From: Pseudarthrobacter sp. W1I19
Lineage (GTDB): Bacteria; Actinomycetota; Actinomycetes; Actinomycetales; Micrococcaceae
Direction of reading: 5' to 3'
DNA length: 64,000 nt
NCBI RefSeq assembly: GCF_030817835.1
Contig: NZ_JAUSZR010000001.1
Location: forward strand, 1,240,001 to 1,304,000
The notes under the pieces are model-generated. The model did no database searches. It was not told the DNA's origin and saw only the letters and a program-made list of their open reading frames with translations. The translations under genes were made by a program, and so were the position numbers. Positions 48,647-59,115 of the stretch are shown piece after piece. Every line of letters starts with the position of its first letter. Position 1 is the stretch's first letter.

Positions 48647-49498
48647 GTGCGCACTTTCGTTTCCGCCCTCGCCACCCTGCTGGCCATACTGCTTGCCGCG
48701 GTGGCGGTTCCTGCCATCTGGCTGGACCGCAACATCGTCCAGGAGCAGGGCTTTGTGGAACTGGCTGCCCCGCTGGGGAGGGACTCGGAGTTCCAGCAGG
48801 GCCTCGCCGCGGCGGCGGTCGGAACCATCGATACCAGCTCTGTCCCCGGCTTTCTCTCCGACCTGGTCCGACCGGCGCTTGAGGATGCCGCCGCGTCAAT
48901 GACAGGTCTCCCCGGATACCCGGCGGCCTGGGAAGAAACGCTGCGCAGGAGCCACCGGCTCAGTTTTGCCGAACCGCAGGCTGGAACCGCGGAATCGGCG
49001 TCGGCCTCATCCCTCACACTGGATGTGGCGCCGCTGGTTGCGCTGGGGGCTGAAGAAATCTCGCGCACCACCCGGCTCCCTCTCGACCCTCCGGACCAGA
49101 CCCTGGTTAATGTGGGACAGCCCCAGCAGAAGGAATGGACAGAGCGGTTGCGCACCTATGCACCTGCCGGCTACCTGCTGGCCGGGGGAGCGGTGGTGGC
49201 CTTGCTTCTGGCACTGGTAGCAGCGCGCCGCCGATGGACTGTACTGGTCTGTGCCGGAGTGGCTGCACTGGTTTTGTCCGCGGCCTGGACAGTGGGCTCG
49301 CAGCTGGGCTCGGCCGCCGTGCTGGCCACGGACAGCGGCAGCGAGGTGGCCAACATGTTTAGGGACGGCTTTGTTCCTGCTGCCGCCGAGGACTTCGGGG
49401 GCTGGACGTTGGCCACGGCAATCACGGGCGGCGTGCTGCTGGTGGTGGGCATTGTGGCCGGGTTCATACCGCGGAAGCGGGCACGGGCAACCCGGTAG
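48647..49498 (+). CDS. Conserved membrane protein of unknown function
   Basis: 283 residues from GTG 48647, which has GAAGGA six bases upstream; the frame is open to 48350 inside the divergent xseA region but that part has no hydrophobic or family character. An N-terminal helix (residues about 4-22) is followed by an external domain of about 150 residues (DRNIVQEQGFVELAAPLGRDSEFQQGLAAAAVGTID), then three helices near residues 170-190, 195-215 and 255-277, ending FIPRKRARATR. The pattern 'one helix, external helical domain, C-terminal helices' is common among uncharacterised actinobacterial proteins. No motif allows a function. Confidence 0.8.
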   Translation: MRTFVSALATLLAILLAAVAVPAIWLDRNIVQEQGFVELAAPLGRDSEFQQGLAAAAVGTIDTSSVPGFLSDLVRPALEDAAASMTGLPGYPAAWEETLRRSHRLSFAEPQAGTAESASASSLTLDVAPLVALGAEEISRTTRLPLDPPDQTLVNVGQPQQKEWTERLRTYAPAGYLLAGGAVVALLLALVAARRRWTVLVCAGVAALVLSAAWTVGSQLGSAAVLATDSGSEVANMFRDGFVPAAAEDFGGWTLATAITGGVLLVVGIVAGFIPRKRARATR

Positions 49499-49501
49499 CA
49501 T
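49496..49501 (+). promoter_or_regulatory. -10 box for leaderless ispH
   Basis: TAGCAT, whose first three bases are the stop of the preceding gene, lies six bases before ATG 49508. GGAG in the gap could also act as a weak ribosome binding site. Confidence 0.5.
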
Positions 49502-49507
49502 GGAGTA

Positions 49508-50587
49508 ATGACCCCCTCAGCTGTTTCCCTTTCGATGCCCACCATTCCGCGTCGGCGCCGCTCTCCTGAGGAAGTAGCTGCTGCAGCCCCCGTATCCGGA
49601 ACCAAGAAGGTGCTGCTCGCTGCTCCTCGTGGATACTGCGCCGGCGTTGACCGTGCCGTTATTGCCGTTGAGAAGGCCTTGGAACACTACGGCCCTCCGG
49701 TGTACGTTCGCAAGCAGATTGTGCACAACGTCCATGTGGTGAGCTCGCTGGAGGAAAAGGGCGCCATCTTCGTCGACGAAACGGATGAGGTGCCCGAAGG
49801 CGCCCTGGTGATTTTTTCAGCGCACGGTGTCTCGCCCGCTGTGGTCCAGTCCGCCGAAGACCGCGGCCTGCGCACCATCGATGCCACCTGCCCGCTGGTC
49901 ACCAAGGTCCACAAGGAAGCCGTCCGGTTCGCCAAGGACGATTTCGACATCCTGCTGATCGGCCACGACGGCCACGAGGAAGTCGAAGGAACGGCCGGCG
50001 AGGCTCCGGAACATATCCAGATCATCAACGGCCCGCACGAAGTGGACAAGGTGCAGGTCCGGGACCCGGAGAAGGTTATCTGGCTTTCCCAGACCACCCT
50101 CAGCGTTGACGAGACCATGGAAACCGTCCGCCTGTTGAAGGACCGGTTTCCCACGCTGCAGGATCCCCCCAGCGACGACATTTGCTACGCCACCACCAAC
50201 CGGCAGGTGGCCATCAAGAAGATCTCGCCGCAGGCGGACCTGGTGATCGTGGTGGGCTCGGCTAACTCGTCCAACTCCGTGCGGCTGGTGGAGGTGGCCC
50301 TCGAATACGGGGCGAAAGCCTCCTACCGGGTTGACTTTGCCAATGAAGTTGATGAGGCCTGGTTTGAAGGCGTGGCCACCGTTGGCGTCACGTCCGGCGC
50401 GTCCGTACCGGAAGTACTGGTGCAGGACGTCCTGCGGCTGCTGGCAGATTACGGCTATGGCACTGTGGAGGAAGTGGTCACGGCCGAAGAAGACCTCCTC
50501 TTCTCATTACCCAAGGAGCTCCGGGCAACGCTGAAGCAGGCTGGCGACGTCAGCCGCGCCCTGGGTGGCCGCAAGTCCCGCAGCTGA
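49508..50587 (+). CDS. ispH: 4-hydroxy-3-methylbut-2-enyl diphosphate reductase
   Basis: IspH (LytB) is the last enzyme of the MEP isoprenoid route and makes IPP and DMAPP using a [4Fe-4S] cluster. The protein is 359 residues. The first cluster cysteine lies in [23 protein letters not shown], the second in [19 protein letters not shown], and the third in [23 protein letters not shown] (IFSAHGVSP), the E-containing TLSVDET, and [16 protein letters not shown] are substrate contacts. All three cysteines are present. The 30-residue N-terminal extension before GTKKVLL is poorly conserved in character. A strong shared terminator separates it from convergent rmuC. Confidence 0.97.
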   Translation: MTPSAVSLSMPTIPRRRRSPEEVAAAAPVSGTKKVLLAAPRGYCAGVDRAVIAVEKALEHYGPPVYVRKQIVHNVHVVSSLEEKGAIFVDETDEVPEGALVIFSAHGVSPAVVQSAEDRGLRTIDATCPLVTKVHKEAVRFAKDDFDILLIGHDGHEEVEGTAGEAPEHIQIINGPHEVDKVQVRDPEKVIWLSQTTLSVDETMETVRLLKDRFPTLQDPPSDDICYATTNRQVAIKKISPQADLVIVVGSANSSNSVRLVEVALEYGAKASYRVDFANEVDEAWFEGVATVGVTSGASVPEVLVQDVLRLLADYGYGTVEEVVTAEEDLLFSLPKELRATLKQAGDVSRALGGRKSRS

Positions 50588-50624
50588 CATCGGCAGCTGA
50601 CCCTCGGCTATAAGATATGGGAGT

Positions 50625-50663
50625 TCGGGCCTGGCAGCTGTTGCTGCCAGGCCCGATCCTATT
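50625..50663. terminator. Bidirectional terminator between ispH and rmuC
   Basis: A perfect 14-bp stem, TCGGGCCTGGCAGC with its complement around TGTT, lies between convergent stops. T-tracts are weak on both sides. Confidence 0.8.
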
Positions 50664-50675
50664 TCTGAGCGCTTC

Positions 50676-51902
50676 TCAGGCGGCCTCGTCCTCGCTTTGG
50701 AGTTCCGGGGCAGCCACTGCCCGCGGCGTCACCTCCACAACAGGCGGCGTGACCAGGCCGGATTCCTCCAGGGTGTTGAGCTTGCGTGCGGTGGGAAGGA
50801 CGCGGGCTTCCAGCGTGCCCACCATCGAGTTGTAACGGTCCACGGAGGTCTTCAGCGAAGACCCGAGCTTGGTGACGTTCTCGCCCAGGGTACCCATCCG
50901 GTCGTACAACTGCCGGGCCAAATCGAACAGTTCGCGCGCACTGTCCGTGAGGACGTCCTGCCGCCAGGTGAAGGCAACAGATTTCAGCACAGCCAGCAGG
51001 GTGCTGGGGGAGGCAAGGACCACGTTCCGGGACAATGCATGATCCAGGAGTTCCGCGTCGGCGGTCAGTGCGGCCGCGAGGATGGATTCGGCCGGGATAA
51101 AGCAGATCACCAGCTCCGGCGAGTTGCCGGGTATGTCCCAGTACTTCTTATTGCCCAATGCGTCCACGTGGGCCCGCAACGCCTTGGAATGCGCGGCCAG
51201 GAGCATCTGCTGTGAGCGGTGGCCGGTGGCGGAAACGGTCCCGGACGGGCCTGGCCTGGAATCATGTGCTCCGAGTTCCTGGGCCTCAAGGTATGCGGAC
51301 AACGGGACCTTGGCGTCAACCACCAACTGCTTTTCGCCGGGGAGCTGGACCACCAGGTCGGGGCGTACGGATGACTCATTGCCGGTGCTGTGGACCTGTT
51401 CGATGAAGTCCACATGGCGCAGCATTCCGGCGGCTTCCACCACGCGGCGCAGCTGGACTTCGCCCCACTGGCCACGGGCACTGTTGGACCGCAGTGCAGA
51501 TTCCAGGGCGTGCGTGGACCGGATCAGTTGCTCGTCCGAGAGGCGCGCTTCCTGGAGTTGCTGGGCGAGCTGGCCGTACTGTTCCAGCCGGTCCCGTTCC
51601 AGCAGGGCCACCTGCTGCTGCACTGCCGTCAGTTTCTCCGCCACGGGCGCAAGGGCACGCAGCACATTGCCGTCCTGGGACCGCGATTCGCCCAGCTCCC
51701 GGTTCTGTGCCGCCAAAAGGCGACGTTCGGCGTCGGCCGCCGCGAACTGCGCGCTGACTTCCGAAAGCCGGGACGAGACGGCGTCGAAGTCCTCCTCCAC
51801 TGCGCGGCTGTTTTTCCGCAGCGCAAACCAGGTGGCCGCGGCGCCCGCCAGGGCGCCCAGTAACAGCATGAACAAAGCCAGAATCAACGCGAAAGCATCC
51901 AT
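50676..51902 (-). CDS. rmuC: DNA recombination protein RmuC
   Basis: RmuC limits inversions and recombination at short repeats and has a nuclease-like core. The protein is 408 residues from ATG 51902; the longer frame to 51998 lacks family character. An N-terminal membrane helix, FALILALFMLLLGALAGAAATWFALR, is followed by a coiled coil to about residue 130. The RmuC domain then begins ARGQWGEVQLRRVVEAAGMLRHVDFIEQ, with RPDLVVQLPGEKQLVVDAKVPLSAYLEA (the Asp/Lys nuclease-like core) and VICFIPAESILAAALTADAELLDHALSRNVVLASPSTLLAVLKSVAFTWRQD. It is divergent from ychF. Confidence 0.94.
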   Translation of the reverse strand: MDAFALILALFMLLLGALAGAAATWFALRKNSRAVEEDFDAVSSRLSEVSAQFAAADAERRLLAAQNRELGESRSQDGNVLRALAPVAEKLTAVQQQVALLERDRLEQYGQLAQQLQEARLSDEQLIRSTHALESALRSNSARGQWGEVQLRRVVEAAGMLRHVDFIEQVHSTGNESSVRPDLVVQLPGEKQLVVDAKVPLSAYLEAQELGAHDSRPGPSGTVSATGHRSQQMLLAAHSKALRAHVDALGNKKYWDIPGNSPELVICFIPAESILAAALTADAELLDHALSRNVVLASPSTLLAVLKSVAFTWRQDVLTDSARELFDLARQLYDRMGTLGENVTKLGSSLKTSVDRYNSMVGTLEARVLPTARKLNTLEESGLVTPPVVEVTPRAVAAPELQSEDEAA

Positions 51903-51989
51903 GTGCCCACTGTCGCACGGGGCTGTGACATTTTGCCGAAGCGACATTTCCGGCTGCCCCAGGCGAACCGGCAGGATGTCCGCTGCGGG

Positions 51990-51995
51990 TAGAAT
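51990..51995 (+). promoter_or_regulatory. -10 box of ychF
   Basis: TAGAAT lies eight bases before GTG 52004 and only two before ATG 51998, which favours GTG as the start of a leaderless message. Confidence 0.55.
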
Positions 51996-52003
51996 CAATG
52001 CTC

Positions 52004-53089
<1,086 letters not shown>

Positions 53090-53113
53090 TTTCTGACCTT
53101 CCTGAGGCCTTTT

Positions 53114-53153
53114 GCGATAGCCGCTAAAGAACGCTGTTCTTGGCGGCTATCGC
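53114..53153 (+). terminator. Long hairpin after ychF
   Basis: GCGATAGCCGC pairs with GCGGCTATCGC, and the inner AAGAAC/GTTCTT extends the stem to about 17 bp with a small bulge. It sits 24 bases after the stop. The T-rich exit is short (ACTTTCG). Confidence 0.75.
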
Positions 53154-53460
53154 ACTTTCGGGCCGCCCAGTCAAAGTGAAGCCGTCAGCATTTTGTCGCA
53201 CAAGGAAGAGGCTTGGTGTAATCCTGAGGCGACCGAGCCCTTCCCTCGAAAGTTTGGCGCAGTGTTTTTTGGAGACCCCTAATCCTTCCCAGATTCGACT
53301 AGGGTTCTTTGCAGCTGGGCCGATGCGTGGCGTGGAGTGGCCATCCATAGAGCGCCAGTTGTACCGCTACGGCCGCAATAACCTCGTCGCCGCAGCCAAG
53401 AACGACCAGCGGGACAACGCCCGCTGCGGCCGTAAAGGAACCGCAGCATTAGCTGGCCAC
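53154..53460. other. Gene-free stretch inside the putative insertion
   Basis: 307 bases between two hairpins. Short frames exist, but none shows coding character. It contains the AT-rich patch GTGTTTTTTGGAGACC near 53262 and a CGGCCGC...GCGGCCG inverted repeat around 53371-53435. Nothing assignable was seen. Confidence 0.5.
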
Positions 53461-53498
53461 AAAGAAGCCCTTCCCGGTGACCCGGGAAGGGCTTCTTT
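53461..53498. terminator. Perfect 17-bp hairpin, terminator of the reverse-strand membrane protein gene
   Basis: AAAGAAGCCCTTCCCGG pairs without mismatch with its complement around TGAC. With A-rich and T-rich ends it can work in both directions. It lies 62 bases beyond the stop of the gene at 53561. Confidence 0.88.
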
Positions 53499-53560
53499 GG
53501 CACTGGCTTACACCGCCACAGGCGTAGTGTCAGGGGCCCCGCCAAGCGGATCGGTGCGTC

Positions 53561-56095
53561 CTAGTAGTTGCTGTAGGTCAGCTTCACTTTGCCGTCCTCC
53601 GGGCTGACACTGGCGCTCATGGACACGGAGGTTGTATCCGTTGCGGGCTTCCAGTCAGCTGTTCCGAAACCGTATGAGTTGTCCTTCTCATAGGTGACGG
53701 TGGCTTTCCCGGGAGTCTGCGTACGGACACGCCAGGGGGAAGAGCCGTACGGATCCTTGCTCATGGTGAACGTGGGCTTCGTGGTGAGTGTCCAGTGGAA
53801 GTTCCGTGAATAGCGCGAGGAAGTGTAGTTGTTGAGCGGGCAGTTGGCGGGTTGCGCCTCGGTGGACTTCACACATTCGGCAAGATAAGCGTCGATCTCT
53901 GCCATGGCTTCGGACTTGAGGGCATCAGAGGCGTCAACCTTGAGGCTGGCGGTCGGTGGTGCCTGGGCGGCCCCGATGGTCACCAGCGCCGTCGACTTCG
54001 GAGCGGTCAAATACTTTTCCGAGGACGGCAGTTCCACGGTGTATTCACCAGGCAAAGCGGGGTAGTTCAGGCTGGATGAACCGGAAAGGCTGCCGGCGAA
54101 GTCAACGTTGAGCTCCTGACCGTTGATCAGGACGGTCTTCACCGGGGTGTCCGAGGTGATGCGCAGACTCTGAAGAGGTGTCGACTCCATGGTCCAGTGG
54201 TCGTCCAACAGCTCGGGGTTGGACTTACGGAGGCTGAACGTCGTCTGCTGCTTACGGCCGTCCTGATGCAGGTCAGCCACTACCGTGGCGTTGCCGTCGG
54301 AGACCTTCGTCGATACGATGTCGAACCCGTCAATGCGCTTGCCCGCCTTGGCATAAACCTCGTCGGAAAGCAGGACCCTTTGATCGTTGGCCAGGCCGGG
54401 ATCGGCCAGAGCCATCGCCTTGGAAGCCTCGCCGTTCTGAAGCGCCTGGAGGTAGCTGTTCACGGCCTTATCGGGACCGTTGTTGCCCTTGATGATGTTG
54501 ACGGCGATGACTCCACCAACAACCAGGACGACAACGAGACCAGCAGATCCCAGGATGAGTCCAAGCTTGCGCTTCGTGTGGGCAGACATCGGCTCCCGCG
54601 GCGCCAGCGCAGGATGATCTCCAGGGGCTGCATACCCGGTTGGAACAGCAGCAGACGCAGTCGAAGCCGGTGCCGCTGCGGTCGGCTGGGCAGGAGCGAT
54701 CCTGTAAGCCAAGGCCAGGGGCACGTACCTGCTCAACTGAGGCGCGACATAGCGTGCTGAAGCTTCTGTTGCACCGCCCCAGAGCATCAGGAAGAACGGA
54801 GTCCACCACGCCAGCGTCATGCTGCCGGCGCCCGACGCCAGTGACCCGGCGTCGAAAGTGCCGGTCACGCTGCTGAGCCACGTCATCAGCGTCCCGGCAA
54901 CGAGGAATGCGGCAGGGAGCATAGCCCAGTCAGTGATCTTGTTGCTGACCACCGGTCCTCTGCGCAGGTACCAGAACACGGAAGCCACCACGATTGAAAT
55001 CAGCGCCAGGAGGAGCAGCAACCAGCCGGCCCAACCCGGGATGCCGTACTGGGCGAGGGCATTTCCGAAACCAAAGCTGATGTCTGAACCTGAAGAATTC
55101 GCCGATGAAGCCACTGAGGAGCCGAAATTCCAGGTGCGGGTGACAGCGCTCAGGTGGCCCAGGCCAAACATGAAGAAGCCTGCCGTGGGTGCCCACAAGG
55201 GCGACGAGAGCGTGGCCTGCCACCCGGACTCGATTCCCAGAGCGAGTACAACAACCGGAATGGCAATCGCCAGAAAAACGCCGTAGTGCACGGCCACGGT
55301 TTCAAGGGCCCGGCGAACTGCCGCGCGTACCCCGACCCCGGCATCCAAACCACGCCGCACCGATGCCCGCCCCGCCAAAGTCGCGAGCGTTCCGATAACC
55401 AGCGCAAACAGGAATGAACCGAACGTCACTGCCCCGACCGGGCTGATCCTCACGCTCGGTACCGGCAACGATATGGAGAAAATCGCCCCGACGATGTTGA
55501 CCAGGAGAGCGAAGACCAGACCTGTTATTGCTGCCTCGATCCAGATTCCGGCTGTAGTTTGGGCTGCGGACCGTTTGGCGGCGTAACGCCCGCCCAGGAA
55601 CAGCACCGCGATCGACACAGCCGTCAGCAGCAAGGGAACGGCGAAGAAGGAGGCCGATCCGTGCACGTTTCCCATGAACGGGATAGTCGCGTCGATGCTC
55701 GAACCGAGCGCACCAAGCTGGCTCATGACGACCAGCTGGATGGCCAGCTGGCCCACCAGGGACCACGGCGACGGCATCGCGTCACCACTGGGGAGCACGG
55801 AATTTGACGGTATTTCGGTGTTGCCACCGTTGCTGGCGCTGATACCGATCAATGCCAGAATCAGAAAGAGGAGCGCGGTGATCAGAACCGCCACATAAGA
55901 AATGGCCCCGACCAGGGCCCCGGGAATCAAAGTTTTGTAGTCGAAAGACTTCAGAAGGCTGGTGCTGGATGCCGGTGCAGCGCCCGACCCAGGTTCTATA
56001 TGGGCATGGTCCCCTGCGCTGCCAGTGATCCGCCTGCCAGGCGCCTCATTGGTTGGTCCGGATGACCCGGTCTGCGGGTAATGCGGTTCAGTCAC
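53561..56095 (-). CDS. Large multi-helix membrane protein with external C-terminal domains, unknown function
   Basis: 844 residues from GTG 56095, which has AGGGGGAA six bases upstream. Residues about 55-480 carry some ten membrane helices (SYVAVLITALLFLILALIGISA; LLLLLALISIVVASVFWYL and others). A Pro/Ala linker leads to one more helix (LGLILGSAGLVVVLVVGGVIAVNIIKG, near 535). The last 280 residues are outside. They start NGPDKAVNSYLQALQNGEASKAMALADP, which resembles the NTF2-like/DUF4878 and TcaA-type 'ADP' domains, and continue with two beta-rich modules (VKTVLINGQELNVDFAG; the C-terminal KATVTYEKDNSYGFG). It is the only gene in the putative insertion and less GC-rich than its neighbours. 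Cell-envelope sensing is a guess. Confidence 0.78.
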   Translation of the reverse strand: MTEPHYPQTGSSGPTNEAPGRRITGSAGDHAHIEPGSGAAPASSTSLLKSFDYKTLIPGALVGAISYVAVLITALLFLILALIGISASNGGNTEIPSNSVLPSGDAMPSPWSLVGQLAIQLVVMSQLGALGSSIDATIPFMGNVHGSASFFAVPLLLTAVSIAVLFLGGRYAAKRSAAQTTAGIWIEAAITGLVFALLVNIVGAIFSISLPVPSVRISPVGAVTFGSFLFALVIGTLATLAGRASVRRGLDAGVGVRAAVRRALETVAVHYGVFLAIAIPVVVLALGIESGWQATLSSPLWAPTAGFFMFGLGHLSAVTRTWNFGSSVASSANSSGSDISFGFGNALAQYGIPGWAGWLLLLLALISIVVASVFWYLRRGPVVSNKITDWAMLPAAFLVAGTLMTWLSSVTGTFDAGSLASGAGSMTLAWWTPFFLMLWGGATEASARYVAPQLSRYVPLALAYRIAPAQPTAAAPASTASAAVPTGYAAPGDHPALAPREPMSAHTKRKLGLILGSAGLVVVLVVGGVIAVNIIKGNNGPDKAVNSYLQALQNGEASKAMALADPGLANDQRVLLSDEVYAKAGKRIDGFDIVSTKVSDGNATVVADLHQDGRKQQTTFSLRKSNPELLDDHWTMESTPLQSLRITSDTPVKTVLINGQELNVDFAGSLSGSSSLNYPALPGEYTVELPSSEKYLTAPKSTALVTIGAAQAPPTASLKVDASDALKSEAMAEIDAYLAECVKSTEAQPANCPLNNYTSSRYSRNFHWTLTTKPTFTMSKDPYGSSPWRVRTQTPGKATVTYEKDNSYGFGTADWKPATDTTSVSMSASVSPEDGKVKLTYSNY

Positions 56096-56901
56096 AACAA
56101 ATTCCCCCTAATTGGTTTTTCACTTCTCATCGTGCCACGGGCTAATTCTTGTTACGCGCACGTCTCATACATTGCGGAATTTCGGCAGCATCTGCCCTTT
56201 ATCGACGAAGGTTGCGGAAATCCCAACAACAACTCAGACAGCAGCGGCAGCAATTCCTTGGCTGCCGGCGCAGCACCACGGCCACGGCGCTTGCCGGCGG
56301 CCGCCGCGCCGGCCTTGCGTTCCACCGTCTCGTAGACGATGTAGAGACCCTCGCGGTTCAGGTGCCTGGAGTAGCTCGAATCCAGGTACAGCGTCTCGTG
56401 GGGTAGCGCACTCGGGAGGGGAGTCAGTCGAGACGCACGCGATGGAGCCCTGTTTAAATGCGCTGGGCTTGGTAATCGAGCATGCCGGGCGCCAAAACCA
56501 TGAACAGTGTGTCGCAGCCTGCAAGCATCAATCGGTGGGCCCGTTTTCGGGTCCGTTCGCAGCGGTCTTCCTGGTCACCCGCGCTTGCGCTGGATGCCAG
56601 AGAGTCCGAAGACTCCGGCTGAGCATGATGAAGTGGTGCGCCCGCCCCTCCTGCATTTCCTCGCCTTACTCGTCATTCCGCTCGCAACTGCTCTTAGCTA
56701 TTTCTTGGTTCCCGGAACCTCCTTCGCCTAGAAGGGGGACGATCGCAGTGCCGGGGTTGCTCTCGATCAACTACGTGATTCACTACATGGGGCCCGTGCA
56801 GGAAAAAGAAGCGCGGCGAACAGACGACCGGTAGGCTTGAGGCCGACAGCGAGGAAGTGGTCCGGAAATTGTCAGGTGCGGCAGAGGTTACCCGGTTACG
56901 C
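56096..56901. other. 806-base gene-free stretch at the right end of the putative insertion
   Basis: Frames here are long on paper but look random in composition. One reverse-strand stretch (stop at 56152-56154, readable up to about 56420) has coding-like character, with LYLDSSYSRHLNREGLYIVY followed by a Lys/Arg/Ala-rich part. It has no sensible start or recognisable family and may be a gene remnant. No tRNA, terminal inverted repeat or transposase signature was found. Confidence 0.5.
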
Positions 56902-56931
56902 AACGTGGTGGAATTCCGCTTCAACGTCTAG
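56902..56931 (+). pseudogene. Displaced 3' end of ychF
   Basis: Codons for NVVEFRFNV and TAG repeat the end of YchF (DVVEFRFNV) with GC-rich codons. Immediately upstream in this frame the residues (AEVTRLR) have no YchF similarity. It is therefore only the last few codons, apparently cut off from the gene that ends at 53089. Confidence 0.65.
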
Positions 56932-56937
56932 GTGTTT

Positions 56938-56953
56938 CGCCACGATAGTGGCG
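56938..56953 (+). terminator. Hairpin after the displaced ychF end
   Basis: CGCCAC pairs with GTGGCG around GATA, six bases after the displaced stop. It is the size and place of an original ychF terminator but has no T-run. Confidence 0.35.
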
Positions 56954-57075
56954 GGTACATAAGATACGTTCGCTTCAATTGCTGGTGGGTTCGCCGGGGA
57001 CCTTATCCTGACTACAGGGGCGTACTCCCGGCGCTTCCGGCTGGACCGCCCGGGCAAAGTAAACAAGGAGGCGGC

Positions 57076-58848
57076 ATGCCGGTCAGGCGTCTGATGCAGT
57101 TCATCACCGCGGCGGCAGCGTCTGCGCTGGTGCTTTCGGGCTGCTCAGGCGGCGGAGGCACCACCCCGGTTGTGGCGGGGGAGTCCAAGCGCGGCGGCAG
57201 TGTCACCGTTGCCGAAGTCAACGCGTTCTCGTCGTTTAATCCCTACAGCGCCGACGGCAACACCGACATCAACTCCAAGATCGGCTCGATTACGCACTCG
57301 GGCTTCTACTACCTCGATGATGCGTCCAAAGTGGTGCGGAACGAAAAGTTCGGGCGGTTCGAGAAGGTTTCCGACAATCCCCTAAAGGTGAAATACACCG
57401 TCAACGAGGGCGTGAAATGGTCCGACGGCGAGGCGATCGATTCGGGTGACCTCCTGCTGGCCTGGGCTGCGGGTTCAGGCTACTTCAACGATGCCGATCC
57501 CATGGCCGGAACAGGAACCACGTACTTCTCCATCGCCTCCGACACCAGCGGGCTGGCAGGAACCGTCCTCCCCGAGCTCGGGGAGGATGGGCGCTCCATG
57601 ACCCTGGAGTATGCCGTGCCGTACGCGGACTGGGAGGTGGCGTTCGACGTCGGCCTGCCGGCCCATGTGGTGGCCGCAAAAAGCGGCCTGAACGATGAGG
57701 AAGACCTCATCGACCTGATCAAGGATTCACCCCGCGGGGACGTCGGGAAACCCGTGCCCAACACCGCGCTGAAGCGGGTCAGTGACTTCTGGAACTCCGG
57801 GTTCGATACCAAGTCACTGCCCGCAGACCCTTCGGTCTACCTCTCAAGCGGGCCCTACATCGTCCGGGACATTGTCCCGGAGTCGTCCATGAAGCTGGTC
57901 CGCAACCGGGACTACACCTGGGGCCAGGAGCCCTGGCTGGATGAGATCAGCATCCGGTTTACCGGAGCTTTGCCTGCCGCCGTGGATGCCTTGCGGAACG
58001 GTCAGGCGGACATCATCTCGCCTCAGCCTTCGGCCGAAACGGACAGCCTTTTCGCGGGCCTCGCCGAGCAGGGGAACACGGTGGACCGTTACAGCCAATC
58101 CGGCTATGACCACCTGGACCTGAATTTTTCCGGACCCTTTGCCGACGAGGACGTCCGGAAGGCATTCCTCAAGGCAGTGCCGCGCCAGGCCATAGTTGAT
58201 GCCGTCGTCGGCGGCCTCCTGCCTGACCCGAAGCCCCTTGACTCGCACGTGTTCCTGCCAGGACAGCCCAAGTACGCCGACACCGTAAAAAACAACGGCT
58301 CCGTCGACTATGCGGAGGTGGACATCGATGCAGCGAAGGCGCTCCTGGATGGTGAAACCCCTACCGTCCGCATCCTGTACAACCGCGACAACCCCAACCG
58401 GGCCAAGGCTTTTGCCCTGATTCGCGATTCCGCAGCGCTGGCAGGCTTCCAGGTGGTGGACGCCGGACAGGGCAGCGCCGACTGGGCGAAGGCTTTGGGA
58501 GGCGGCAGCTACGACGCTGCATTGCTCGGCTGGATCGGCACCGGGGTGGGCGTCAGCCGCGTTCCCCAGATCTTCCGCACCGGTGCTGGCAGCAACTTCA
58601 ATGGATTTTCCGACGGCGAAGCGGACAAGGCGATGGAACAGCTCGCCGGCACCACCGACCTTGCCAAACAGGACGAACTGCTGGCCGAAGTTGACAAGCA
58701 GGTGTGGGGGAACGCCTACGGGCTGCCGCTTTACCAGACCGTAGGCACCACCGCTTACAGTGCCCGCGTTGCCGGCGTGAAGCCAAGCGCAGGACCGCTG
58801 GGGGTTTGGTGGAACGTCTGGGACTGGCGCCTCACCAAGAGCCCGTAA
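57076..58848 (+). CDS. ABC transporter substrate-binding lipoprotein, family 5 (oligopeptide/dipeptide type)
   Basis: 590 residues from ATG 57076 with AAGGAGG upstream. The signal peptide MPVRRLMQFITAAAASALVLSGC has lipobox LSGC. The family-5 binding protein body includes LKVKYTVNEGVKWSDGEAIDSGDLLLAW (the signature strand), YLSSGPYIVRDIVPESSMKLVRNRDY, DEDVRKAFLKAVPRQAIVDAV and a C-terminal NAYGLPLYQTVGTTAY. It precedes a second binding protein gene by 267 bases and is the first gene of the transport cluster. A possible -10 box TATCCT lies at 57004-57009. It should bind peptides outside the membrane and hand them to the permeases encoded downstream, but pairing is inferred. Confidence 0.92.
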   Translation: MPVRRLMQFITAAAASALVLSGCSGGGGTTPVVAGESKRGGSVTVAEVNAFSSFNPYSADGNTDINSKIGSITHSGFYYLDDASKVVRNEKFGRFEKVSDNPLKVKYTVNEGVKWSDGEAIDSGDLLLAWAAGSGYFNDADPMAGTGTTYFSIASDTSGLAGTVLPELGEDGRSMTLEYAVPYADWEVAFDVGLPAHVVAAKSGLNDEEDLIDLIKDSPRGDVGKPVPNTALKRVSDFWNSGFDTKSLPADPSVYLSSGPYIVRDIVPESSMKLVRNRDYTWGQEPWLDEISIRFTGALPAAVDALRNGQADIISPQPSAETDSLFAGLAEQGNTVDRYSQSGYDHLDLNFSGPFADEDVRKAFLKAVPRQAIVDAVVGGLLPDPKPLDSHVFLPGQPKYADTVKNNGSVDYAEVDIDAAKALLDGETPTVRILYNRDNPNRAKAFALIRDSAALAGFQVVDAGQGSADWAKALGGGSYDAALLGWIGTGVGVSRVPQIFRTGAGSNFNGFSDGEADKAMEQLAGTTDLAKQDELLAEVDKQVWGNAYGLPLYQTVGTTAYSARVAGVKPSAGPLGVWWNVWDWRLTKSP

Positions 58849-59010
58849 CCGCTTTCGCCGCCGTCGTGGCGCGCTTCACACTTTCGATTCGCCGATAATC
58901 GTACCGGCGAGTAGCATGTGACTTGCACAACTTCCGTTGACCAGCTAGATCCTTGGAACGGCCCGGTCACGGTTTGGCAACGGAGTACCAGCATCTGGAC
59001 TTCGTGCAGT

Positions 59011-59016
59011 TAGGCT
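59011..59016 (+). promoter_or_regulatory. Possible -10 box of the second binding-protein gene
   Basis: TAGGCT in the AT-richer part of the gap would give a leader of about 95 bases before ATG 59116. Confidence 0.35.
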
Positions 59017-59115
59017 ACTCGTATATGTAGGTTGCGTCACAGTTCAACGCTGGGTCTCGCCTGCGGGGAAGCACAAAGATTCCCCTCGTTTCTCCCACAA
59101 CTCATAGGAGGCGGA

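Noticed and set aside
56112..56834. Forward frame of 240 codons in the gap before the peptide transporter
   Set aside because: Residue composition is erratic (many Cys, His, Arg, Pro runs), there is no ribosome binding site, and no motif is present.
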